Assembly: GCF_001021025.1 (NCBI RefSeq)
Contig: NZ_CP011541.1
Coordinates: 186,001 to 250,000, forward strand
Length of the DNA stretch: 64,000 nt
Direction: 5' to 3'
Origin: Corynebacterium epidermidicanis
GTDB lineage: Bacteria; Actinomycetota; Actinomycetes; Mycobacteriales; Mycobacteriaceae
Positions 35,671 through 43,606 of the stretch are shown here, piece after piece (the first letter of the stretch is position 1; each line of letters starts with the position of its first letter). The notes beneath the pieces were generated by a model, which was not told the origin of the DNA, made no database searches, and saw only the letters and a program-made list of their open reading frames with translations. The translations under genes were made by a program, and so were the position numbers.

Positions 35671-36903
35671 ATGACAGACACCTCTTTCTCGCTTGTTTCG
35701 CGACTCGAGCAGACGAAGCATGGGCGCACGGGCACGATCCACACGCCACATGGCGATATTCAGACCCCGGCGTTCATCCCGGTCGCCACAAAAGCGACGG
35801 TGAAGACCCTCACCCCCGAGCAGATTCGTGAGACGGGGGCGCAAGCCATCCTATCCAACGCCTACCACCTCTACTTACAGCCCGGGCCCGATGTGGTCGA
35901 TGAGGCTGGCGGTGTGGCCACCTTTGAAAACTGGCACGGCCCGACCTACACCGACTCGGGTGGATTCCAGGTCATGAGCCTCGGCGTTGGATTCAAGAAA
36001 GTGCTGTCCATGGACGCAAACATCGCCGAAGGCGAGGTGAAGGCCCGCAGCAAGGACCGCATGGCGCACGTCGATGAGGATGGTGTCGACTTCCGCTCCG
36101 TCATCGACGGCTCCAAGCACCGCTTCACCCCGGAAGTCTCCATGCAGATCCAGCACCAACTGGGTGCCGACATCATGTTCGCCTTCGACGAGCTCACCAC
36201 ACTAGTGGACACGAAGGCCTATCAGGAAGCGTCCGTCGAGCGCACGCATCGTTGGGCGCAGCGCTGCCTGCTCGAGCATGACCGGCTCACCCACGCCCGC
36301 CCAGGCAAGCCCCTGCAGTCGCTGTGGGGCGTGGTGCAGGGCGCCCAGTACGAAGACCTGCGACGTAAGGCGGCCCGCGGGCTCGTGCAGCTTAGCGACG
36401 CCGCGACCGCCGAAGGCCGCCGCGGTTTCGGTGGCTACGGAATCGGTGGAGCACTGGAGAAGGAGAACCTGGGCACGATTGTGGGCTGGGTGAATGACGA
36501 GTTGCCCGTCGATAAGCCGAAGCACCTACTGGGAATCAGCGAGCCCGACGACATCTTCACCGCGGTCGAGGCCGGCGCCGACACCTTCGACTGCGTGGCG
36601 CCCACCCGGCTGGGGCGACGCGGTGGCGTCTACACCCTCGACGGGCGAATGACGCTCACCAACGCCCGCTTCAAGCGCGACTTCACGCCTATCGACGCCG
36701 AGGTGGGCGGTTACGTCTCGGAAAACTACACCCGCGCCTACATCCACCACCTGCTCAAAGCGAAGGAGTTCCTCGCCGGAACGCTCTGCACCATGCACAA
36801 TTTGTACTTCATGATCCAGCTGGTGGATAAGATCCGCGCCACCATGGAAAGTGGCGACTACTGGGCCTTCAAAGAGGAGTTCATGGGGCGGTACTACCGC
36901 TAA
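35671..36903 (+). CDS. tgt: tRNA-guanine transglycosylase-like protein, zinc cysteines missing
   Basis: 410 residues, full TGT length. Substrate residues present: Asp95 in YTDSGGFQVMSLG, the catalytic Asp307 in FDCVAPTRLGRRG, and GVVQGAQYEDLR (family consensus has Gly-Gly after Gln). The zinc-site Cys-x-Cys-x2-Cys expected just before NYTRAYIHHL reads VGGYVS (345-350), so all three cysteines are lost while His376 (CTMHNLYF) stays. In bacteria TGT exchanges guanine 34 for preQ1. Fold stability without zinc or an altered role is unclear. No queuosine genes adjoin. Confidence 0.85.
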   Translation: MTDTSFSLVSRLEQTKHGRTGTIHTPHGDIQTPAFIPVATKATVKTLTPEQIRETGAQAILSNAYHLYLQPGPDVVDEAGGVATFENWHGPTYTDSGGFQVMSLGVGFKKVLSMDANIAEGEVKARSKDRMAHVDEDGVDFRSVIDGSKHRFTPEVSMQIQHQLGADIMFAFDELTTLVDTKAYQEASVERTHRWAQRCLLEHDRLTHARPGKPLQSLWGVVQGAQYEDLRRKAARGLVQLSDAATAEGRRGFGGYGIGGALEKENLGTIVGWVNDELPVDKPKHLLGISEPDDIFTAVEAGADTFDCVAPTRLGRRGGVYTLDGRMTLTNARFKRDFTPIDAEVGGYVSENYTRAYIHHLLKAKEFLAGTLCTMHNLYFMIQLVDKIRATMESGDYWAFKEEFMGRYYR

Positions 36904-37394
36904 AACTCCTTGACCAGCACCGCGTGCCCCTCCCGAACGATGCCGGTGTCCTGGAAACCAAGATGAAGATACAAGCGGTGCGCCCGGGCATTATCCGGGT
37001 GCACAGAAAGCGAAATGCCAGCGTAGCCCAGCTCACCGGCTAACTCCGTGGCGCGATTGAGCAGCGCAGTGCCCAGGCCCTGGCCCTTGTAGCGTTCCTC
37101 CACGGCGATCGCGACCTCGGGAATACCTTCACGCACATGCCCGAAGCCGTGCCGGTCGTCGGTGCCCGGGCGCAGCCAGGCGCCACCGGCCGGGATCGCG
37201 CCACGCCAAGCGATCACAGCGCCCTGCTCGGGCTGCCATCCCTGCACGTAGTAGACGAATTCCTCCTCGAAGTCTTCGCCGATGGTGCCGTGCTCGTCCC
37301 CGAAGGTTTCGGTGAGAAAATTCAGCCTGGCGATGTAAGTACGATCCGATTCGGTAGCAATCCGCAGGTCAAGGACATCTTCTTTTGAGCTCAT
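36900..37394 (-). CDS. GNAT-family N-acetyltransferase
   Basis: 164 residues from ATG 37394 (MSSKEDVLDLRIATESD); the frame is open further upstream to 37460 but ATG 37394 is at the domain start. Acetyl-CoA motif A is VEERYKGQGLGTALLNRA, then LSVHPDNARAHRLYLHLGF. Substrate unknown. Convergent with tgt, overlapping by four bases. Confidence 0.88.
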   Translation of the reverse strand: MSSKEDVLDLRIATESDRTYIARLNFLTETFGDEHGTIGEDFEEEFVYYVQGWQPEQGAVIAWRGAIPAGGAWLRPGTDDRHGFGHVREGIPEVAIAVEERYKGQGLGTALLNRATELAGELGYAGISLSVHPDNARAHRLYLHLGFQDTGIVREGHAVLVKEF

Positions 37395-37439
37395 ATGGGC
37401 CGATTGTAGTCCGGGTTGGTTTGGCGCTGCTGGTCGCCG

Positions 37440-37605
37440 ATTGCCGTCGAGGTTGCTCAAAACTTGCGGCGCATTCTAGGGCGCCGACTATGCCTTACTT
37501 GCGCACGGATTCGCATCGGGAACTCGCTTTCGACCATATCTGTGTGTAGAGGTCCGTGTGGACGAGCTTCAGAAGTGATGGCTAGCAGGTTTGCAGCACA
37601 AAACC
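37440..37605 (+). other. Decayed repeat shared with 3.6-3.83 kb
   Basis: Short non-coding interval; contains CAAAACTTGCGGCGCATTC and GAGCTTCAGAAGTG, whose near-matches lie, in the same order, on the minus strand at about 3830-3600. Confidence 0.45.
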
Positions 37606-37639
37606 GCGAGCGCCAGGAGCCAACCGCCCAAGAAACGCA

Positions 37640-37902
37640 GGGTTAAGTAGGCGAAAGCGTGTCTCTGATGCGTGTTTTCCGCAGCGTTGTGGGCCTGAAG
37701 CCAGTGTTTACTGTTGTCTGGGAGCGTTAGCTCTCTCGATGTCGTCCCTTCGGTGTAGTCGGACTACCACTGTGGGATTTTATTCATTAAAAAACGCTGC
37801 TCTACGTAGTCGGACTACGCCGAAGCGACGACATAGCACTTGTGCAGCACACCTGCACGGCCGGCGACACCCCGACCGGACACACATTTTGGTACTTAAC
37901 CC
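37640..37902 (-). mobile_element. 263-bp MITE-like element, copy 3
   Basis: Reverse-oriented copy of the 263-bp element; starts GGGTTAAGTAGGCGAAAGCG and ends TACTTAACCC. It lies 3' of tRNA-Ser(GGA), which is on the minus strand. The IS30 element at 37913 separates them. Discounting that element and its 3-bp duplication, the distance to the tRNA is 74 nt. Confidence 0.85.
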
Positions 37903-37912
37903 CAAAACGAAC

Positions 37913-39572
37913 GGCGGATTCTAGTGGTCGTGGAAACACCTGATTGTTGTGAGGTGTTTTCATGGGGTCGGTATGGGATCCTGATCCGGTTGTTGTTGAC
38001 AGGTTTTCCAGCTTGGTACGAGCTGGTAGCTCGGTTCGCGCGGCAGCGCGTAGTACTGGGTTGCCTGATAGCGTGGCGTATGCGTTGGCGCACCGGTTGG
38101 CGCTACCTGTTCGTTCACGGGTTACTACGTCGTCTAAACAATACGAGCAGATTGCTTCGTTGTGGCTTCGAGGCTGGGCGCCGATGGATATAGTCCGTCA
38201 CTGCCAGCTGGGCAGCTCGGTTGTCTACCGAGTGGGCATCGATCTGGGGTTATGGACGCGTAATCCTCATGGGCGGCGTGCTGCGGCAACCTCGCGCCGG
38301 TGTGCTTATTTGCAGCTTCGAATTGGTGCGTTAGGGCGAAAAGATGCCGCTGATGCGTGTGGAATTCATCTACGTGATGCGCGTGATATCGACAAAGGCG
38401 TCATCAAGGTGGGGCGGCAGCGTGTAGCGTTCATCCCGGATGGGCCGGATGCGGCCTTGTATAACAGGCTTATGCAGTTGCTTGACTATGTTGACGGCCG
38501 GCAGTCGTTGCCGATTGCTATCGTCCCCCAATCGCGTATTGATCAGCGGATTTCACCGCGTTATCTCTGTATTGAAGAACGTGAGCTTATTTTCGACTTG
38601 CATCGGCAAGGCTTCGGTGTGCGTGCCATCGCCCGGCGGTTAGGGCGCGCACCGTCAACGATCAGCAAAGAGCTACGCCGTAACCAGGATGATTTCGGCC
38701 TGTATTTACCCACCCATGCACAGCGCACATCAACGCTTCGCAGATTCCGGCCGAAAAAACGCAAGATCGACCTCGTCCCAGGTTTATGGGAGACCATCTT
38801 TGCCATGCTGCGTGACAAGCTCTCTCCGGAACAGATCGCAGGGAGGTTGCGCAAAGACTATCCAGACGATGACACTATGCACGTGTGTGCTGAAACTATC
38901 TACCAAGCATTGTTCTTCCAGGCTAAAGGCGAGTTAAAGAAAGAAATCGCAGCATGCCTGCGACAAGGGCGCACAGTGCGTAAACCTCGCGGGCAGCGTA
39001 TCCCTCGGCGGCGATTTGTTGACCCTATGGTCATGATTTCCGATCGGCCAGCCGACGTAGAAGATCGAGCTGTCCCAGGGCATTGGGAAGGTGACCTCAT
39101 CTTAGGTAAAGGAAACACATCAGCTATCGGCACCCTCGTGGAAAGATCCACCAGGTATGTCATGCTATTGCACCTACCCGATGGACATGACGCCGTAGCA
39201 GTAAGAAACGCACTGGTTACAGCGATCAATGGGCTACCTGAGCATCTCAAAGGCTCGTTAACCTGGGATCAAGGAAGTGAAATGGCAGGACATAAATCGT
39301 TTACCATCGCCACAGATTGCCCAGTGTATTTCTGTGACCCAGCCTCACCCTGGCAACGCGGCAGCAACGAAAACACCAACGGGCTCCTACGCCAGTACTT
39401 CCCTAAAGGCACAGACTTAAGCGTCCACACCGCCGAAGACCTGGAATTCGTTGCCATGCAGCTCAACAGACGACCACGAAAAACACTCAACTTCGATACC
39501 CCCGCAGAACGCATGGCACAATTGCTAGACAAAGAAACCTAGACCGTGTTTCCACGACCACTAGAATCCGCC
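37913..39572 (+). mobile_element. Intact IS30-family insertion sequence
   Basis: 1660 bp bounded by a 27-bp inverted repeat that begins GGCGGATTCTAGTGGTCGTG and is matched at the right end (39546-39572). AAC lies on both sides (37910-37912 and 39573-39575), a 3-bp target duplication. Contains one full-length transposase gene, so it may be active. Confidence 0.9.
37962..39542 (+). CDS. IS30-family transposase
   Basis: 526 residues from ATG 37962. An N-terminal HTH region (about 20-130) and a second HTH of IS30 type (ERELIFDLHRQGFGVRAIARRLG then PSTISKELRRN), followed by the DDE core: Asp in GHWEGDLILGK, Asp in TWDQGSEMAGH and Glu in SPWQRGSNENTNGLL, then QYFPKGTDLS. No frameshift or stop, so likely functional. 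Longer than the classic 380-residue IS30 transposase because of the N-terminal extension. Confidence 0.93.
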   Translation: MGSVWDPDPVVVDRFSSLVRAGSSVRAAARSTGLPDSVAYALAHRLALPVRSRVTTSSKQYEQIASLWLRGWAPMDIVRHCQLGSSVVYRVGIDLGLWTRNPHGRRAAATSRRCAYLQLRIGALGRKDAADACGIHLRDARDIDKGVIKVGRQRVAFIPDGPDAALYNRLMQLLDYVDGRQSLPIAIVPQSRIDQRISPRYLCIEERELIFDLHRQGFGVRAIARRLGRAPSTISKELRRNQDDFGLYLPTHAQRTSTLRRFRPKKRKIDLVPGLWETIFAMLRDKLSPEQIAGRLRKDYPDDDTMHVCAETIYQALFFQAKGELKKEIAACLRQGRTVRKPRGQRIPRRRFVDPMVMISDRPADVEDRAVPGHWEGDLILGKGNTSAIGTLVERSTRYVMLLHLPDGHDAVAVRNALVTAINGLPEHLKGSLTWDQGSEMAGHKSFTIATDCPVYFCDPASPWQRGSNENTNGLLRQYFPKGTDLSVHTAEDLEFVAMQLNRRPRKTLNFDTPAERMAQLLDKET

Positions 39573-39579
39573 AACCCTG

Positions 39580-39631
39580 AAAAAACAAAGAAGCCCCGAG
39601 ACATCACATAGGAACGATGTCTCGAGACTTC
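39580..39631 (-). terminator. Terminator of tRNA-Ser(GGA)
   Basis: GAAGCCCCGAGACAT (39590-39604) pairs with ATGTCTCGAGACTTC (39617-39631); on the minus strand followed by a T-run. Nearly identical to the terminator at 30472, showing shared ancestry of the two tRNA flanks. Confidence 0.88.
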
Positions 39632-39638
39632 ACAACTG

Positions 39639-39724
39639 CGGAGGATAAGGGATTTGAACCCTTGAGGGGCGTTAACCCCGCACGCGTTCCAGGCGTGTGA
39701 CATAGGCCGCTAGTCGAATCCTCC
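39639..39724 (-). tRNA. tRNA-Ser(GGA)
   Basis: Acceptor GGAGGAT/ATCCTCC; anticodon arm CACGC-CTGGAAC-GCGTG gives GGA; long variable arm; T-loop GTTCAAAT on the minus strand. Completes all four serine isoacceptor sets within 17 kb. Confidence 0.95.
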
Positions 39725-39849
39725 AGCGAAACAAACATTACTGTTTGCTACCCGAAGAACTTTACTAAATCTCAGTGGGGATAACAAAACCCCAGCTCAA
39801 TGCTGGCAGTTTGGCCTGTTTGCGCCCTAACGGCTAAGGTTTATTTCCA

Positions 39850-39936
39850 GGATCCCGTGTGGCGATTATCTTGTGAACTCCCCCAGGGCAGGAATGCAGC
39901 AAGGGTCAGCGAGCTCTGTCGGGTGCGCGGGGTCCC
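39850..39936 (+). ncRNA. ffs: Small SRP RNA (4.5S type)
   Basis: Domain IV core CAGGGCAGGAATGCAGCAAGG is flanked by GTGAACTC/GAGCTC-type arms. Outer ends GGATCCCG and CGGGGTCC pair to close a single hairpin, as in the small bacterial SRP RNA that binds Ffh. Ends are approximate. A duplicated GGGTCCCCTTAACT lies at and just after the 3' end. Confidence 0.85.
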
Positions 39937-40123
39937 CTTAACTCGCAGGGTCCCCTTAACTGTCAAGTCCTATTCCAGGCCCTTTCATTTCGGCGCCATT
40001 GCAGCGCTAAAGCAAATCCAAATTCTTGCCCCTTCTGTCTCACGGCGTGCCTAAACCGTCTATTCTCGATAACGGTAAATCGCTTATTGGATTAAGCGAG
40101 TGTCGCGAGGAAGGGTTCACACC

Positions 40124-41407
40124 GTGTTGTTGCAAGATTTCAACGCTGAGCAGCTAGCTCAGCTCAAAGCTGACATTCTTGGCGAGTATGCGGAGTTGAA
40201 GTCGCGAAACCTGAAGCTTGATTTGACCCGCGGTAAGCCGTCGGCTGAGCAGCTCGGGTTTGCGCAGGCTGTTTTGCACCTACCTGGCGATGATTTCATC
40301 GCCCCCGACGGCACGGACTGCCGCAACTATGGCAACCTGATTGGCTTGGATTGGATCCGTGAGATTTGGGCCGAGGTGCTGGGTATTGAGATGAAGTCGC
40401 TGGTTGCAGGTGACGCTTCCTCCTTGAACTTGATGTTTGACATGATTTCTTGGGCTTATATCTGGGGCACGAATGATTCCGAGCGTCCGTGGGGTCGTGA
40501 GGAGAAGGTGAAGTGGATCTGCCCAGTTCCGGGCTACGATCGCCACTTCGCAATCACGGAGCGCTTCGGTTTTGACATGCTCACGGTGCCGATGACGGCG
40601 ACCGGTCCAGACATGGATCGGGTGGAGGAGCTCGCCAAGGATCCGCAGGTCAAAGGCATGTGGAATGTGCCGATTTTCGGTAACCCGACGGGCATCACGT
40701 ACAGCCGCGAGACAGTCGAGCGCCTCGCCACGATGGAGACCGGCGCGCCTGATTTCCGCATTATCTGGGATAACGCCTACGCGGTGCACACGCTTACCGA
40801 CGAGTTTCCCGAGATCATCGACGTGGTGAAGCTGGCAGCAGAATCTGGCAATCCAAACCGATTCTGGGGATACTCGTCGACAAGCAAGATTACGCAGGCG
40901 GGTGCGGGCGTGGCCTTCTTGAACACGTCGGATGAGAACCTGACCTGGTACAACAAGCATGCGTTGGTGCGGGGGATCGGGCCGAACAAGATTAATCAGC
41001 TGGCGCATGCGCAGTTCTTTAAGGATGCGGCTGGGGTGCGTGCGGTGATGGCGCAGCATGCGGGGTCATTGCGTCCGAAGTTTGAGATGGTGCTGGAGAT
41101 TTTGGAGTCGCGGCTCGGTGAGTATGGTGTGGCGCAGTGGCTGAACCCGACAGGTGGTTACTTCATTTCGATTGATGTGGTGCCGGGGACGGCGAAGCGC
41201 GTTGTGGAGCTGGCGAAGGACGCGGGCATTGTATTGACGGCGGCCGGTTCGACCTACCCGCTGAAGAACGATCCGGAGGATAAGAATCTGCGTTTGGCGC
41301 CGTCTTTGCCGCCGGTGGAGGAGCTGGAGCTTGCGATGGACGGTGTAGCTACCTGCGTGCTGCTCGCTGCTATCGAACGCAGTGAAGCCCAAGCTAATAA
41401 CGCCTAA
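40124..41407 (+). CDS. aspT: Aspartate aminotransferase AspT (subgroup Ic)
   Basis: 427 residues from the GTG at 40124; the AGGAAGG (40110-40116) upstream decides the start over an open upstream GTG at 40100. A fold-type I aminotransferase with the PLP lysine in WGYSSTSKITQAG, the PLP-binding Asp/Tyr in IWDNAYAVHTLTD, and the N-terminal RGKPSAEQLGFAQ typical of the subgroup studied in C. glutamicum. Makes aspartate from oxaloacetate and glutamate. The position upstream of dnaX matches other corynebacteria. Confidence 0.88.
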   Translation: MLLQDFNAEQLAQLKADILGEYAELKSRNLKLDLTRGKPSAEQLGFAQAVLHLPGDDFIAPDGTDCRNYGNLIGLDWIREIWAEVLGIEMKSLVAGDASSLNLMFDMISWAYIWGTNDSERPWGREEKVKWICPVPGYDRHFAITERFGFDMLTVPMTATGPDMDRVEELAKDPQVKGMWNVPIFGNPTGITYSRETVERLATMETGAPDFRIIWDNAYAVHTLTDEFPEIIDVVKLAAESGNPNRFWGYSSTSKITQAGAGVAFLNTSDENLTWYNKHALVRGIGPNKINQLAHAQFFKDAAGVRAVMAQHAGSLRPKFEMVLEILESRLGEYGVAQWLNPTGGYFISIDVVPGTAKRVVELAKDAGIVLTAAGSTYPLKNDPEDKNLRLAPSLPPVEELELAMDGVATCVLLAAIERSEAQANNA

Positions 41408-41410
41408 CTG

Positions 41411-41944
41411 ATGAATTTTGAAGAAACCGCCCACTGGGTTTCTGGGTTGTTTCCGGGGGAGATGATGGTGGGCGAGCTCGGCCCGTGCCGAGTGGCCACC
41501 TTCGCGAACCCGCCGGAAAATATTGCGTGCACGTTGAATTTCGGCCAAGTAGATACGGGGCTGACCGCTGAGGGTATGGACGTGCGCAGTGAGCTGTTCA
41601 CTGTCGCCACGCAGGCGGAGGCCGCCCCGATCTTAGTGGCCGCTGCCTACCAAATGCTTGTCGACGCCGCCGGCCGAATCCTCGCTCGCCCGGGAGAATT
41701 ACTGCCTGGTTTGGCTACCCTTGCGCTCCAGCACGACCTCACTGCGAAGCATGGCGTGTTGACGGTGCCTTATGTGTGGGGTGGGGACGTTCCACACTTC
41801 CGTGAACCCGGTAAGCAGACCTTGATGCTCCAGGTGATTTTCCTTACTGATGATGAGTTTGTGTATCTGAACACATACGGCCTACCGGCATTGCAGCAGG
41901 AGATTTCTAAGAACAGTATTAATATTCATGACCTGCGCAGATAG
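41411..41944 (+). CDS. Suppressor-of-fused-like domain protein (tentative)
   Basis: 177 residues, three bases after aspT. Features such as NIACTLNFGQVDTG, DVRSELFTVATQAEAAP and the final LNTYGLPALQQEISKNSINIHDLRR resemble the bacterial SUFU-like fold, but I am not certain. Co-transcribed with aspT. Function unknown. Confidence 0.6.
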   Translation: MNFEETAHWVSGLFPGEMMVGELGPCRVATFANPPENIACTLNFGQVDTGLTAEGMDVRSELFTVATQAEAAPILVAAAYQMLVDAAGRILARPGELLPGLATLALQHDLTAKHGVLTVPYVWGGDVPHFREPGKQTLMLQVIFLTDDEFVYLNTYGLPALQQEISKNSINIHDLRR

Positions 41945-42086
41945 TAATCAAAATGAGACGCGTCGAACTTTGTGATCCGACAACTAACTGGTTAAGTTGA
42001 ATGAAGTTCCCTTAGGTGGGGGACCGCCCGTTTTTTGGGGGAAGCTTCAATAATCAAGGATCTAATCAAACATGATCGAGCACCCT

Positions 42087-42677
42087 ATGACAGTCGCCAA
42101 GTCTCATGCGTGGCTCATTCCAGCAACCATGGCTTCGGTAGCCGTAGTTGCTTCGTTGGGCTTGGGCACGATGGGCGCTATGACCGCCTCTGTCACCAAT
42201 GATGCAAACACTGCTGGTGCGGGCAAACTCGTCATGCAGGAAGCTGGCATGGAGCCAGGCTCGGTGAGCTGTACTTCCTCGGATGATTCCAGCAACTCAG
42301 CTGTGTGTTCCAGCATGAATAAGTACGGTGGCAATCTTCAGATGACCCCTGGGCTCACTGAGATCACCACTTTTAAGCTCAGCAATATCGGCAGCGTGGC
42401 TGCCTCCTCCTTCACTTTGACTGCTGGTCAGTGTGAAAGCGTTCCTGTCACTTCGGACATGTGCAACCACATGAACATTGCGATCATGGATGAAGGCCAT
42501 CAGGTCTTCGCCGGTACCGCTGCCGAGCTGTCAAACCAGGCTTTTACGTTGGCTGCTCCGGTTAAACCGGGTGAGGGCCGCGCGTTTACCATCTCCACGA
42601 CTCTATCTAAGGATGTGCCGAACTCGGCACAGGGCGGTTCTATTAAGCAGCCACTGACCTGGACTTTCACTGCCTAG
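42087..42677 (+). CDS. TasA-like secreted protein with SipW-type signal peptide
   Basis: 196 residues from ATG 42087 (MTVAKSHAWLIPATMAS); ATG 42072 is an alternative. The signal ends GTMGAMTASVTNDANTAGAG, a pattern recognised by ER-type (SipW) signal peptidases and shared with the gene at 43599. A beta-rich mature part has four Cys (SCTSSDD, VCSSM, GQCES, DMCNH). SipW and TasA family proteins in Bacillus form biofilm fibres; a surface fibre or appendage here is inference. First in a three-gene cluster. Confidence 0.78.
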   Translation: MTVAKSHAWLIPATMASVAVVASLGLGTMGAMTASVTNDANTAGAGKLVMQEAGMEPGSVSCTSSDDSSNSAVCSSMNKYGGNLQMTPGLTEITTFKLSNIGSVAASSFTLTAGQCESVPVTSDMCNHMNIAIMDEGHQVFAGTAAELSNQAFTLAAPVKPGEGRAFTISTTLSKDVPNSAQGGSIKQPLTWTFTA

Positions 42678-42712
42678 GCAGCCAGGATTCTTAGGTAGAT
42701 AGGGTTAGGACG

Positions 42713-43606
42713 ATGGGCCATAGGTTGGCCCCCATAGGCATGGGGCTATTCGCCATTTTCTTGGTGACCTTTGTCCTTGGCTTGGGTACCGGCTACCGCA
42801 CCCACGTCCTCACTACGCCCTCGATGGGAAAAGCGCTTCCTGTCGGCACGATGATTGTCACGAAGCCAACTCCAGTGTCAGATGTTGCCGTGGGCGATAT
42901 AGTGACCTACCGAGTTGGCGGCGACATGACGCGAACCCACCGCGTGGTAGCAACCTCTCCATCGAGCCTGACCACCCGTGGTGATCTCAACGGCTCCAAC
43001 GACCCTGCCCCGGTCAAACAGAGTGACCTGGTGGGCAAAGTTATCTTCTCTTGGCGTTATGGTGGCTGGATTCTAAGGACGCTGCCCTATGCAGCCGGCG
43101 GCTGGCTGCTCATGCACGTCGCTTCTCGACGCCTCCCGGCTCCCGCGGAAAGATCCCGCTATCGATCCCTCGGGGTCTTTTGCGGCATTTCCATTGCATT
43201 GGCCCTGTATAAGCCATTGTTCGGGGTGGAGATGCTCACCATGAAGATGGACGGGGAAGGCGCGCATGCGACAGCGACGGTACATGCCGTTTCCACTGGC
43301 ATGTTGCCGATCCAACTCGACGGGGTAGGGGATAATTCGACGCCTTCGGAGGTTTTGACCACTGCAGGTGCGGATGGTTTCGCGGTGGCTCGGACTCCGA
43401 ATGACGCTGGTAGGTTTGAGTTTCGCCCGAAGCCAGTGTTCTCGCCGTCGATGATTGCTTTGTTGGTCGCTGCTGCCGGCGCTCCTTACGTGTGGTTCTA
43501 TGGGTTGCATCTGTGGCACCGTCGCCATGTTTCCCAGGCGTCGCAGCGTCAGAAGAGCGCGGTTGGGGCCTTTGCGCATCCTGGATCGGGGGCGCATCGT
43601 GCTTAA
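42713..43606 (+). CDS. SipW-type (ER-like) signal peptidase I
   Basis: 297 residues. One N-terminal helix, then TTPSMGKALPVG with Ser37, TRTHRVV with His76 in place of the lysine of ordinary bacterial enzymes, and DLNGSNDPAPV with Asp91/Asp97. This Ser-His-Asp set defines the ER/SipW class. Two more helices flank a second extracytoplasmic domain. Likely processes its two neighbours, both with matching signal peptides. Confidence 0.85.
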   Translation: MGHRLAPIGMGLFAIFLVTFVLGLGTGYRTHVLTTPSMGKALPVGTMIVTKPTPVSDVAVGDIVTYRVGGDMTRTHRVVATSPSSLTTRGDLNGSNDPAPVKQSDLVGKVIFSWRYGGWILRTLPYAAGGWLLMHVASRRLPAPAERSRYRSLGVFCGISIALALYKPLFGVEMLTMKMDGEGAHATATVHAVSTGMLPIQLDGVGDNSTPSEVLTTAGADGFAVARTPNDAGRFEFRPKPVFSPSMIALLVAAAGAPYVWFYGLHLWHRRHVSQASQRQKSAVGAFAHPGSGAHRA

